A stretch of DNA of 35,495 nt from Nostocaceae cyanobacterium (GCA_030065825.1 JASJCY010000095.1:1-35495); one strand, 5' to 3'; positions 24,353 through 32,628 are shown, numbered from the stretch's first letter. The notes: generated by a model from the letters alone, not told the origin. A program made the numbers and translations.

Positions 24353-25453
24353 AGCGTTTTCTCCTGATTTGTATGGGTGGGAGCTGTTAATAATAAGTTC
24401 AATGTTTGCCAAATCCTCATGCAGTCACCGCCTAAATTTAGTTTGGATGAGGAAATCATCTTGCCAGCTTGTCTTTGCCGTTGCTGTTCATAAATGTCAA
24501 TGCAGTATTCATATTTTTGTACCTGCATCCACATAGGATTAATCACTTGACAAAGGATGCACTTGTTGTTTTTCCATGCCGTTATAGCATGAAAATCTAA
24601 TTTCCAAAGCATCAGAACACACTAACTTTGAAGGTAGGCAAATAGAATTAACCTCAATAGTCAATCCTAGTCAGGGATAGTTGTATCGACAAGGGATGTT
24701 TTGAGTGGTGTAATTTCTGGTAATTGATGCACTGCAATCACCTCAAGCTGCATAAGCTGATGTGCTAAAATTTGCTGGTGCTATTGTTGCAATTGCTAAC
24801 CAAATCGACCTGTCTTGCCATAAATCGAGGAAAGACCAAATACACATCAAAAGGTCTAATACCACTCATAACTATATACAGTCACATGGGACGCAGATGT
24901 AAGCATAGAAGTTTCCTGGGATCTTTAGTAAAGTCCACAAACTTGTAAAAACTTGCTTAACTTTGCAGATTATTTGCATAAAAATACTGAGTTATTTTTC
25001 AAAATTATGTTTTTTATACATAATTCATCCATGATATCAAACTGATTTGATTGTCAGTTGTAACATTTGTCTGTATCGCCATCTGAGGTATTTTCCCGCT
25101 GTCCCTTGTACTCGACTAATCCAAAATTGACGGGTTAGGTCAAATAGGGGGAGTAGGGAAAATAGGAAAGGTAGGGGGAGAGGGGAACTAAGCTTTGCTG
25201 AAATTAACAAGGGCAAAGTTGATATGGGGGAATATTAGCTGGATTATAAAGTTATCATTTCCCATTTCCTATTTATCCAGAAAAGAGGAGATGGGGAAAC
25301 AACAGTGAACAGAAGATACACTGACACCAAGATATAAGTTCCTGTGTCTGGTGTGTCTTTCTTGTGAGTTTCCCTTTTGTTTTTTGTGACCCCATCTGCC
25401 AATTTATGTTGCCTCTTGAGAATGAATAGTCAACACTAAAGGGTGAGAGTTAA
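24353..25453. other. 1.1-kb gap between amiC1 and the antiporter gene
   Basis: It contains the amiC1 leader (to about 24440, with the duplicated block 24408-24433). The rest holds no gene I can support. An 87-codon minus-strand frame (24349-24612) ends by overlapping the amiC1 GTG but has an unlikely composition and no counterpart at amiC2. G-rich patches occur at about 25146-25185. No clear terminator is found for either neighbour. Confidence 0.45.
24408..24433 (-). promoter_or_regulatory. Duplicated leader element of amiC1
   Basis: The counterpart of the block at 21721-21746, at nearly the same distance from the GTG start. The two outer halves (AGGCGGTGA and TGAGGATTTG on the minus strand) are identical, while the few bases between them differ. 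Such constrained edges with a free middle suit a protein- or RNA-binding site. Confidence 0.45.
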
Positions 25454-26929
25454 TTAACGTTCACCAGAATCGGAGTTAGTTTCTAGATTTCCAACTTCAT
25501 TGTCAGGAGGTGCGATCGCACCCAGAGTTTTCATTGCCAAGGCTGTATTAGAGGAAGTTTCTAAGAATTTTTCCTCAACAGCGGCAGCCACCTTGTCTGG
25601 GTCTGGAAATACGAACCGTAACAAGGGAGGGGCTAAAAAGGTGGTCAAGATGACCATCATAATGATTGCCGCTTCCAGGGGTTTAGAAAGTACACCAGTA
25701 GCGGAACCAATACCCAGGAACACCAATCCTACCTCACCACGAGGAATCATTCCTACACCAATAGCTAAACGATTGATTCCGGGTTGACCAAAAACGCTAA
25801 AGCCAGTGATAACTTTACCTACAATCGCGACGACGATCAGGAAAGCTGCCATGACTAAACCTTCCCGGTTGCTGGGAATTGCTGGGTTTAAAACTCCCAA
25901 ATCAGTTCTGGCACCAACGGTAACAAAGAAAATTGGTACCAACATATCAGCAATGGGAATGATTTGTCTTTGTAATTCTTTGCGCTTATCAGTTTCTTCT
26001 AAAACCAAACCAGCTGCAAATGCTCCCAGAATTGCTTCTAGATGAATCACTGAAGCCAAGTATGCCATCACAAAGGCAAAGATAAATGCTGGTATTACCA
26101 GTTCACCACGGGTTTTCAGTTTATCGACGATCGCTACAAAGGATTTATTGAAAATGTTACCCAGCAAGATGGCACCGACTAGAAATGCACTAGCGCTGAT
26201 AATCAAATAGACTACATTACCAATGTCAACGGCACCATCTTTAGCTAGACTTGCTACCACTGCTAAGACGATAATCCCCAGTACATCGTCAATTACCGCT
26301 GCACCGAGAATAATCTGCCCTTCTGTGGAATTTAAACATCGCAGTTCAGACAAGACTTTGGAAGTAATGCCAATACTGGTAGCAGTCAAAGCTGCACCAG
26401 CAAAAATTGCCGGTATTGCTGGGATGCCAAACAAAGCCATCAATCCCACCGTACCCGCAGTAAAAGGTACTACTACCCCTACTATTGCCACGATGGTAGC
26501 TTGAATGCCCACTGCCATCAGGTCTTTTAAGTTTGATTCCAATCCAATTTCAAACAGGAGGATGATTACACCCAATTCTGCTAAAACCGAAATTATCTCT
26601 GACTGCGATGCAAATACACTATCGGCAGCCTCTGGACTCAAACCGGCAGTGGTTTCGAGGAATTTGATAATTAAAGAACTGGAACCATCTGCCCCTCCTT
26701 CAGGAAATACCAACAAATGTAGAAAGGAGACGCCAACTATCACACCAGCTAAGAGTTCTCCTAATACGGGTGGCAAACCAAAGCGGTTTGAAAGTTCTCC
26801 ACCCACTTTGCTGGCGAAGTAAGTGACTACTAAGCTAAGTAGCACTCCTGCTACTATTAACGAACTATCTGCTGTCTCCGTTGCTGCTGCTAACAGAGGA
26901 GATGAGAAGGTTGTGAGATTTAAATACAT
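25454..26929 (-). CDS. CPA2-family Na+(K+)/H+ antiporter (NhaS3/NapA-like)
   Basis: The 491-aa membrane protein has 12-13 hydrophobic segments over residues 1-430 and a soluble tail of about 55 residues. Family landmarks are FGLPPVLGELLAGVIVGVSF, LLFEIGLESNL, the unwound-helix region FAGAALTATSIGITSKVL, and the ion-binding double aspartate in AAVIDDVLGIIVLAV. The C-terminal half repeats the fold (IPRGEVGLVFLGIGSATG). It would exchange cytoplasmic or stromal Na+/K+ against protons. The resemblance is to NhaS3, which is thylakoid-located in Synechocystis, but sub-family and membrane are inference. There is no attached TrkA domain, unlike KefB-type members. It is monocistronic, with long gaps on both sides. 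Confidence 0.88.
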   Translation of the reverse strand: MYLNLTTFSSPLLAAATETADSSLIVAGVLLSLVVTYFASKVGGELSNRFGLPPVLGELLAGVIVGVSFLHLLVFPEGGADGSSSLIIKFLETTAGLSPEAADSVFASQSEIISVLAELGVIILLFEIGLESNLKDLMAVGIQATIVAIVGVVVPFTAGTVGLMALFGIPAIPAIFAGAALTATSIGITSKVLSELRCLNSTEGQIILGAAVIDDVLGIIVLAVVASLAKDGAVDIGNVVYLIISASAFLVGAILLGNIFNKSFVAIVDKLKTRGELVIPAFIFAFVMAYLASVIHLEAILGAFAAGLVLEETDKRKELQRQIIPIADMLVPIFFVTVGARTDLGVLNPAIPSNREGLVMAAFLIVVAIVGKVITGFSVFGQPGINRLAIGVGMIPRGEVGLVFLGIGSATGVLSKPLEAAIIMMVILTTFLAPPLLRFVFPDPDKVAAAVEEKFLETSSNTALAMKTLGAIAPPDNEVGNLETNSDSGER

Positions 26930-27240
26930 TTGGTTTAGTTGTGCGGAAATCCTTCTCCTTCTTAATGTACTTTGTTGTAAGCAACTATTACATATACTTA
27001 ACGGATGGGATTTATAGATTAGTTCATGGTACCTTTGACTCCTAATTGTGTTACTTTATACTCAATATTGGACTGTGGGGAGATGGGGAAGAGGAGGACA
27101 AGGAGGACAAGGAAGAATAATAAATGCAAACTTCTAACTTCTAACTCCTAAAACAATTAAAAATTAAAAATGGGTAACTTTGCGCCTCCTGTAGGGGCAC
27201 AGCAGTGCTGTGCCCCTACTAACTCCTAATTCCGCGCGTT
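26930..27240. other. Gap between antiporter and EVE gene
   Basis: No gene is seen. It holds a purine-rich patch (about 27077-27119), heptamer units CTAACTT/CTAACTC at about 27131-27150 and again near the EVE stop, and the strong hairpin at 27191-27219. Confidence 0.5.
27191..27219. terminator. 13-bp perfect hairpin downstream of the EVE gene
   Basis: GTAGGGGCACAGC (27191-27203) pairs completely with GCTGTGCCCCTAC (27207-27219) around AGT. It is 21 bases beyond the EVE-gene stop. No U-tract is present. The sequence looks like a dispersed cyanobacterial palindrome that may serve as a transcript end. Confidence 0.5.
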
Positions 27241-27657
27241 CTAACTCCTAATCCCATCCCCTAGTTGCACTAGACGTTGCCAATAAGTTAAACTTACAGG
27301 GACTACGGACAATCTTGGCAAGCGTACTAAGTCAAATTGAACAAAGTTGTCATCCTGTTTAATTTGGGCTAAGGTTATAGGCTGAGATAACCTACCTACT
27401 GGCTGTACTCCCACAACTACTCGTTTCACATCCTCTAATGCCGGATCGGGATAAGGTTGAGTGATAATTTCCGCCACACCTATAATTTGTCGCTCCTTAC
27501 CAGTGTGATAAATAAATGCCAAGTCCCCTATATTCATTGTCCTCAGATGTTTAAGGGCAAGGGCATTGCTAACTCCGTCCCAAATTGCACTTCTATCCCT
27601 TTCTAAATCATCATAGGAATAGTCTTGTGGTTCTGTTTTGAGTAGCCAATAAGCCAT
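27241..27657 (-). CDS. EVE-domain protein, 138 aa
   Basis: A single EVE (PUA-like) domain fills the protein. It opens MAYWLLKTEPQDYSYDDLER, with the aromatic-rich middle AIWDGVSNALALKHLRTMNI, then GDLAFIYHTGKERQIIGVAE and a closing VPVSLTYWQRLVQLG. EVE domains bind modified bases in DNA or RNA; stand-alone bacterial members are thought to act in RNA biology, sometimes in defence. The aromatic cage residues look intact (Trp, Tyr, Phe positions in the motifs quoted). There is no defence neighbour here, so a housekeeping role is more likely (inference). The stop codon lies in a run of AACTCCT-like heptamers. Confidence 0.9.
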   Translation of the reverse strand: MAYWLLKTEPQDYSYDDLERDRSAIWDGVSNALALKHLRTMNIGDLAFIYHTGKERQIIGVAEIITQPYPDPALEDVKRVVVGVQPVGRLSQPITLAQIKQDDNFVQFDLVRLPRLSVVPVSLTYWQRLVQLGDGIRS

Positions 27658-27800
27658 AGTTTACATTAAATTTTGTGTAATCTCAAACTCTTGCTGAATA
27701 TAAATTTCACTAAGCAAAAGATTTATGATCGAGGAATCATATTTTTTGTATATGTACTGTTCATGGCTTATGTACAAAATGTTCAGAGGGTGCCAATTTT

Positions 27801-28541
27801 ATGAATATCTTTAGTTTATTACGTTCTGGCTCCCGTCCTCAAAGGATATGGGGAACTTTACCTTTAACAATATTTGTGTGTCTAACTTTTACCCAGCCTG
27901 TGTTGTCCCAGGAGAAAGATAAAATGTTGCGAACTCTTACCGTCACTGGTCGTGGAGTGGAAACAATTCCTACTAGTTTATCCCAAGTCAGTTTGGGGGT
28001 GGAAGTTCAAGGTAAGAACGCACGGGAAGTACAGGAAGATGCAGCTCGTAGATCGTCTTCTGTGGTGGCATTACTCAAAAGCCGGAATGTGGAAAAATTA
28101 CAAACAACTGGTATCACTCTCAATCCTACTTACAATTACAATAATAATGTACAGCGGATTGTAGGCTATGCTGCTACCAATACTGTTAGTTTCCGTATTG
28201 TTACGGAGAAAGTGGGGGAATTATTGGATGATTTAGTTAAAGTAGGTGCAACCAGAATTACTAGAATTAGTTTTGTTGCTCGTGAAGAAGCGATCGCTAA
28301 GGCTCAAGAATTAGCTCTCAAGGAAGCTGCACAAGATGCCCAAAATCAAGCTGCTGCGGTTTTAAAGGCTTTGGGTTTTGAATCGAAGGAAATAGTCAAT
28401 ATTCAAATTAATAACCCTAGGATACCACCAGCACCAATTGTACGTTCTGGGGTAGCATTAGCATCAGAAGGTGCTTCTACTCCCGTAATTGGGGGTGAAC
28501 AGGAGGTAGAAGCATCGGTGACGTTACAAATTAGTTATTAG
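27801..28541 (+). CDS. SIMPL-domain (DUF541) exported protein, 246 aa
   Basis: An N-terminal signal peptide (about residues 1-36, LPLTIFVCLTFTQPVLSQ) precedes a SIMPL/DUF541 domain: LTVTGRGVETIPTSLSQVSL, then VQEDAARRSSSVVALLKSRN, the QTTGITLNPTYNYNNN segment, and ALKEAAQDAQNQAAAVLKAL near the end. Members are periplasmic or surface oligomers of poorly known function; some relate to oxidative stress or outer-membrane integrity. Length is normal for the family. It diverges from the EVE gene (143 bp between starts). A perfect 32-bp palindrome beginning 20 bases after the stop may terminate it. Confidence 0.88.
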   Translation: MNIFSLLRSGSRPQRIWGTLPLTIFVCLTFTQPVLSQEKDKMLRTLTVTGRGVETIPTSLSQVSLGVEVQGKNAREVQEDAARRSSSVVALLKSRNVEKLQTTGITLNPTYNYNNNVQRIVGYAATNTVSFRIVTEKVGELLDDLVKVGATRITRISFVAREEAIAKAQELALKEAAQDAQNQAAAVLKALGFESKEIVNIQINNPRIPPAPIVRSGVALASEGASTPVIGGEQEVEASVTLQISY

Positions 28542-28544
28542 TCA

Positions 28545-28625
28545 TAGGCGTGAAAAAGAATGTTCCAGACGTAAAATTTTACGTCTGGAACAAGGGTTGT
28601 AGCTGACGCATATTTAATTTCCACC
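28545..28625 (+). mobile_element. MITE-like element, family A, short copy
   Basis: This copy starts TAGGCGTGAAAAAGAATG and ends near AATTTCCACC. It carries at 28561-28592 a perfect 32-bp palindrome with arms TGTTCCAGACGTAAAA and TTTTACGTCTGGAACA. The same ends and the TTCCAGACG/CGTCTGGAA arms occur in inverse orientation at 35199-35368, where the middle is longer. It lies three bases after the SIMPL gene stop and could double as its terminator. Confidence 0.72.
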
Positions 28626-28666
28626 AGATTACTATTAGTCATATTGGATTCCGACCCAGGCAGTTT

Positions 28667-28695
28667 AGAGACTCCTGATGCCCCAGGTAGTCTCT
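28667..28695 (-). terminator. Hairpin downstream of ssb
   Basis: AGAGACT (28667-28673) pairs with AGTCTCT (28689-28695), and the inner CCTG/CAGG adds four pairs. It lies about 70 bases beyond the ssb stop on the minus strand. A U-tract is not obvious, so strength is uncertain. Confidence 0.35.
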
Positions 28696-28764
28696 GTACA
28701 AGGAAGCAAAAAAAGTATCACATCTTATACTGATTTCTCTGTCCGTGCAATCGAAAAATCCGTG

Positions 28765-29127
28765 TTAAAAATGCTCGGGGTTACTGTCCATCATTTCGGC
28801 TTCTGCATCTCGTTTAGAACCTAACAATTGCAGCTGATCGACGATAATTACTGGCTTGGAACGAGGTACACCTGTGTTGCGATCGCTCCAAGTATCGAAT
28901 TTTAAGGAACCTTTGACGGCTATTTGTTTGCCTTTGCGCACATAGTCCCCTGCTATTTGTGCTGTTTTTCCCCATATTTCTAACTCGAACCAGTCTGGTT
29001 GATCGCTATTGCGTGTCCGTCTATTCACAGCCAGTGTCAATCTACACTTGACAGTTCCAGACTCGAAATACCTCATCTCTGGGTCGGTTCCTACACGACC
29101 AATTAAGGTGACAATGTTAATGCTCAT
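28765..29127 (-). CDS. ssb: Single-stranded DNA-binding protein, short form without acidic tip
   Basis: One OB fold fills the 120-aa protein: MSINIVTLIGRVGTDPEMRY, FESGTVKCRLTLAVNRRTRN, PDWFELEIWGKTAQIAGDYV, RKGKQIAVKGSLKFDTWSDR. It binds ssDNA in replication and repair. It ends ...AEAEMMDSNPEHF and lacks the Gly/Pro-rich linker and the acidic DDDIPF-like tip with which typical bacterial SSBs recruit partners. Position next to mreB and the short length match the SSB encoded beside mreB in Anabaena PCC 7120 (from memory). It diverges from mreB across 602 bp. Confidence 0.92.
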   Translation of the reverse strand: MSINIVTLIGRVGTDPEMRYFESGTVKCRLTLAVNRRTRNSDQPDWFELEIWGKTAQIAGDYVRKGKQIAVKGSLKFDTWSDRNTGVPRSKPVIIVDQLQLLGSKRDAEAEMMDSNPEHF

Positions 29128-29729
29128 ATTTTTTTACTTTACATTACAGTAGATTACAGTACATAAGTATTTATTTATTCTAAGATTATTTTTTGCCTTA
29201 GAACACCCGATTAAGTATGGAAATTTGAGGTTGAGAAACGCAGTTTTTATGTCTATTAATCGGAAATTTCCTTGTTCAAAGTTCAAAACTCGGTTTCTGG
29301 GATTACTCCCCTCTCGCTAGAAGATTACCGAATTGAGTCAGACGACCAAGAGTGGGAAGAGGGGGAAGAGGGGGAGAAATTTTTATAGGTAATCTTAGAA
29401 CACCGAAGGGATTAATGAATTTATGTCCTAGATGGTGAGTAATCACGAATATCCTACGGGAAACCACAAAAGGTCTACAGCAGTCATCAGTTTATAGAAA
29501 CACAGTTTTTGTAGGTCTAAAATACTTACTCTGTGATAAATATAAAACCATACGGATAGGATTTCGCTATCAAGGTATATAAAAGTATATCAGCCTGAAA
29601 TAAATATCAAGCATGTAATTCACAGATTTAAACAGTTACTTGCTTGACTAGATCCAGGATAAGCACCACAATTCACTCTGAAGGTAACAGTTAAAAATAA
29701 TATATTGCAAATAGGGGGCAAGGATAGGC
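29128..29729. other. 602-bp divergent region between ssb and mreB
   Basis: It carries MITE-like family B copy 2 (29303-29414) and otherwise AT-rich sequence. The mreB promoter probably lies in 29480-29720, and the ssb promoter right of 29127. No gene is seen. The GTG start of mreB at 29730 is preceded by AAGGA (29720-29724). Confidence 0.5.
29303..29414. mobile_element. MITE-like element, family B, copy 2
   Basis: The same ends as 19596-19735: CTCGCTAGAAGATTACC at the left, GGTAATCTTAGAACA at the right, with a shortened purine core (GGGAAGAGGGGGAAGAGG) and the AATTTTTATAGGTAATC block. The core differs in number of GGGGGAAGA units, so the unit number varies between copies. Confidence 0.75.
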
Positions 29730-30773
29730 GTGGGTTTATTTAGTAAGTTTTCCTTATCACGGGATATGGGTATCGACCTCGGTACCGCAAATACTTTAGT
29801 ATATGTATCTGGTAAAGGTATTGTTCTCAGTGAACCTTCGGTAGTTGCGATTGACCAAAACGAAAAGGTAGCGCTAGCGGTGGGGGATGATGCGAAAAAA
29901 ATGCTTGGTCGCACACCGGAAAATGTGATTGCTGTGCGTCCTTTGCGTGATGGTGTAATTGCTGACTTTGATACTGCTGAGTTGATGCTCAAAAGCTTTA
30001 TTCAGCGAGTCAATGAGGGTAGATCCCTAGTATTACCACGGATGGTAATTGGTATCCCTAGTGGTGTTACAGGGGTGGAAAGACGGGCTGTAATGGATGC
30101 GGCTACCCAAGCGGGAGCTAGAGAGGTATACTTAATTGATGAGCCGGTGGCAGCTGCTTTGGGGGCTGGTCTTCCTGTAGCTGAACCGACGGGGAATATG
30201 ATAATTGATATTGGGGGTGGTACTACAGAAGTTGCGGTTCTCAGTCTTCAAGGTACAGTTCTGTCGGAATCGGTACGTATTGCTGGAGATGAGCTCAATG
30301 AAGCTATTATCCAGTATATGAAAAAAGTTCATAACTTGGTGATTGGGGAACGTACTGCTGAGGAGATTAAAATTCGTCTGGGTTCTGCTTATCCTACCCA
30401 TGACGAGGAAGATGCTTCTATGGAAGTGCGTGGTTTACACTTACTTTCTGGTTTACCGCGTACTGTGGTACTCAAAAGTCCGGAAATCCGCGAAAGTATG
30501 GCAGAACCACTGTCGGTGATCATAGAAGCAGTAAAGCGGACTTTGGAACGTACACCTCCAGAATTAGCGTCAGATATTATTGACCGGGGGATTATGCTTG
30601 CTGGTGGTGGGGCTTTACTAAGAGGGCTAGATATATTAATCAGCCATGAAACTGGTATTGTAACACATATTGCCACCGATCCTTTAAGTTGTGTTGTCTT
30701 GGGAACAGGTCGGGTGTTAGAAAACTTTAAACAAATGGAACGAGTTTTCAGCGGACGTTCTCGTAGTATTTAG
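29730..30773 (+). CDS. mreB: Rod-shape actin homologue MreB
   Basis: MreB forms membrane-associated filaments that direct side-wall peptidoglycan synthesis and cell shape. In Anabaena it affects cell shape rather than filament growth. The 347-aa protein has the amphipathic N-terminus (MGLFSKFSLSRD), phosphate-1 loop MGIDLGTANTLVYV, phosphate-2 loop DIGGGTTEVAVLSL, and adenosine motif GIMLAGGGALLRGLDILI. The start is GTG at 29730. mreC follows after 115 bp and mreD after that, the standard mreBCD order on one strand. Confidence 0.96.
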   Translation: MGLFSKFSLSRDMGIDLGTANTLVYVSGKGIVLSEPSVVAIDQNEKVALAVGDDAKKMLGRTPENVIAVRPLRDGVIADFDTAELMLKSFIQRVNEGRSLVLPRMVIGIPSGVTGVERRAVMDAATQAGAREVYLIDEPVAAALGAGLPVAEPTGNMIIDIGGGTTEVAVLSLQGTVLSESVRIAGDELNEAIIQYMKKVHNLVIGERTAEEIKIRLGSAYPTHDEEDASMEVRGLHLLSGLPRTVVLKSPEIRESMAEPLSVIIEAVKRTLERTPPELASDIIDRGIMLAGGGALLRGLDILISHETGIVTHIATDPLSCVVLGTGRVLENFKQMERVFSGRSRSI

Positions 30774-30888
30774 AATATATAACAATTGCGGATAGTGTAT
30801 TCTATGGGATTCTATTTGGTTGTAAATTTATCTAGAATCCCTTATTGTAAATAATTTTTAGTAAAAAATTGGTAAAAGAGAGTATATT

Positions 30889-31668
30889 ATGTTTACAATA
30901 CGTGAGGGCTGGGAGCGTAAAGGGTTACAAATCGGTCTGCTGGCTTTGTTAATTGGTGGTGCTTGGACTATCAGACAGACTCAAGGTGCTTTGGTGTTGG
31001 AAATTTACCAGCAAGTTACTCGTCCACTCCAAGCTTTTCAAAGCAAACCCGTTAATTTAGAAGAATTGCGGGATGCCCGTATGTTGGAGTTGGAAACTCG
31101 TATAGTAGAGTTGGAAAACCAAAACCAAAAGCTGAAAAAATTAGTGGGTTATGTTGAGAAACAATCCTCTTCATCTCAAGGAATTGTGGCACGGGTAATC
31201 GGACGGGGTGCAGACAATTGGTGGCAGTTGGTGACTCTCAATCGTGGTAGTCGCTCAGGAATTAAAGAAGGTTTTGTAGTTAAGGGTGAAGGTGGATTGG
31301 TGGGTTTGGTACAAAGTGTAACCCCCAGTACTAGCCGTGTATTATTAATAACTGACCTCAAAAGTAAAGTAGGTGTAAATATCAGTCGCACGGGAACTAA
31401 AGGTGTTTTGCGGGGAGATTCTTCTGCTGAGGCAGTAATGGAATTTTATGAAAAGGTTCCCAATGTCAAACTCGGAGATTTGGTGGCAACATCTACTTAT
31501 AGTCAGAAATATCCGGCTGGTTTGGCAATCGGAAAGGTAAAATCTCTCGATTTAAAGAAACTACCAGCATCAGTGGCAACAATTGAATTGTTAACACCTA
31601 TCGGTTCTCTGGATTGGGTAACGGTACATCCCAAACCAGAAAATCAACTTGATAAAAAGTCGAAATAA
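30889..31668 (+). CDS. mreC: Rod-shape-determining protein MreC
   Basis: MreC is the periplasmic partner that links MreB and MreD with the elongation synthases. The 259-aa protein has one N-terminal membrane helix (LQIGLLALLIGGAWTIRQ), a coiled coil at about residues 57-95 (LEELRDARMLELETRIVELE), and the two-barrel MreC domain (GIVARVIGRGADNWWQLVTL, GLVGLVQSVTPSTSRVLLIT, YPAGLAIGKVKSL). Length is normal. A G-rich heptamer array at 31724-31849 separates it from mreD. Confidence 0.94.
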   Translation: MFTIREGWERKGLQIGLLALLIGGAWTIRQTQGALVLEIYQQVTRPLQAFQSKPVNLEELRDARMLELETRIVELENQNQKLKKLVGYVEKQSSSSQGIVARVIGRGADNWWQLVTLNRGSRSGIKEGFVVKGEGGLVGLVQSVTPSTSRVLLITDLKSKVGVNISRTGTKGVLRGDSSAEAVMEFYEKVPNVKLGDLVATSTYSQKYPAGLAIGKVKSLDLKKLPASVATIELLTPIGSLDWVTVHPKPENQLDKKSK

Positions 31669-31723
31669 GTATGAATCTATACTATAGTCATCCGCTTTGA
31701 TTTGTCAAATTACTTGTGGAGGT

Positions 31724-31849
31724 AGGGAACAGGGAACGGGGAACAGGGAATAGGGAGATGGGGAGATGGGAACAGGGAATGGGGAATGGGGAATGGGGAG
31801 ATAGGGAATGGGGAATGGGGAGATAGGGAATGGGGAATGGGGAATGGGT
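31724..31849 (+). repeat. G-rich heptamer array between mreC and mreD
   Basis: About 125 bp of units such as GGGGAAT, GGGAACA and GGGGAGAT repeat from 31724 to 31849, with a dominant period of seven. On the mreBCD transcript each unit has three or four G, so runs of four could form G-quadruplexes. Related short runs occur at about 19553-19590 and 21907-21945. It is an STRR-type array, and a 63-codon frame on the other strand is its artefact. Confidence 0.88.
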
Positions 31850-31951
31850 GAAGAGAAAATTTAGTCGGATTTTTAAGGGTAAGGGCAGGGTACGCTAACA
31901 AAAATCAAATCATATATAGTCCTATATTATATCAATCATATTATTAATACC

Positions 31952-32581
31952 ATGAAAATTTCTGCATTTTGGAGCAACAAGGGCAAACGAAAAAAGTCGC
32001 GAGTGCGAAAATCCCGGAAATCCAAAAATAGAACCCTTGCTAAATTGCCCAGTTTTATCCGTCAACTACTGGATTGGACGGTAATAATTGGTTCTGTACT
32101 GTTATTCCTGATGATTCTGCCTAATCGCTTTCCTGGTATGGAATTATTGGGAATTGCACCCAACTGGCTGTTAATCTGGGTTGTGGCTTGGAGTGTCAAC
32201 CGGACTGCTTGGCAAGGGGCATTAGCTGGTATAATTTTGGGGCTACTTCAAGATGCTATGACATCACCACACCCAACTCATGCTCTAAGTCTGGGGTTCG
32301 TGGGATTAATCACTGGGATGCTGCAAAAGCAAAGGTTTATCCAAGAAGATTTTATCTCTGTTGCCTTAATCGTGTTTGGGATGGCAATCTTTACAGAAAC
32401 TGTCTTTGCTTGTCAGTTGAGTTTGGTGGGCGATCGCAATCTGGAAGATATCTGGATTTATTATCAAAAAATTGCTCTTGCCTCTGCCATTCTCAGCAGC
32501 CTGTGGGCACCTGTAGTTTATTATCCCCTAAATCGTTGGTGGCGGCAAGTAAAATGGGCAGAACGAAGAGTTAAGAATTAA
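31952..32581 (+). CDS. mreD: Rod-shape-determining protein MreD
   Basis: A 209-aa polytopic membrane protein. After a very basic N-terminus (KGKRKKSRVRKSRKSKNR, residues 10-27) come five or six hydrophobic segments (WTVIIGSVLLFLMILP, LGIAPNWLLIWVVAW, GALAGIILGLLQDA, ALSLGFVGLITGML, SVALIVFGMAIFTETVF, IALASAILSSLWAPVVYYPL). Position after mreC and the NWLL/GLLQDA motifs fit MreD. The last codons and stop lie inside a heptamer array (32566-32628), so the C-terminal VKN is repeat-derived. Confidence 0.9.
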   Translation: MKISAFWSNKGKRKKSRVRKSRKSKNRTLAKLPSFIRQLLDWTVIIGSVLLFLMILPNRFPGMELLGIAPNWLLIWVVAWSVNRTAWQGALAGIILGLLQDAMTSPHPTHALSLGFVGLITGMLQKQRFIQEDFISVALIVFGMAIFTETVFACQLSLVGDRNLEDIWIYYQKIALASAILSSLWAPVVYYPLNRWWRQVKWAERRVKN

Positions 32582-32628
32582 GAATTAAGAATTAAGAATT
32601 AAGAGTTAAGAATTAAGAATTAAGAATT
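32566..32628 (+). repeat. Heptamer array AAGAATT, nine units, containing the mreD stop
   Basis: Nine uninterrupted units: AAGAGTT, then AAGAATT four times, AAGAGTT, then AAGAATT three times (32566-32628). The mreD stop codon TAA at 32579-32581 falls between units two and three. An expansion or contraction would leave stop codons in the frame because of the TTAA junctions. Confidence 0.92.

Noticed and set aside
24353-24412. Longer amiC1 start at 24412
   Set aside because: It adds residues before the signal peptide. The GTG at 24352 matches the amiC2 start and has AGGAG at proper spacing.
24349-24612. 87-codon ORF upstream of amiC1
   Set aside because: No ribosome site, odd composition and no equivalent before amiC2; the end overlapping the GTG is explained by the shared leader sequence.
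31710-31901. 63-codon Pro/Phe/His/Ser-rich ORF on the minus strand
   Set aside because: Translation of the G-rich heptamer array.
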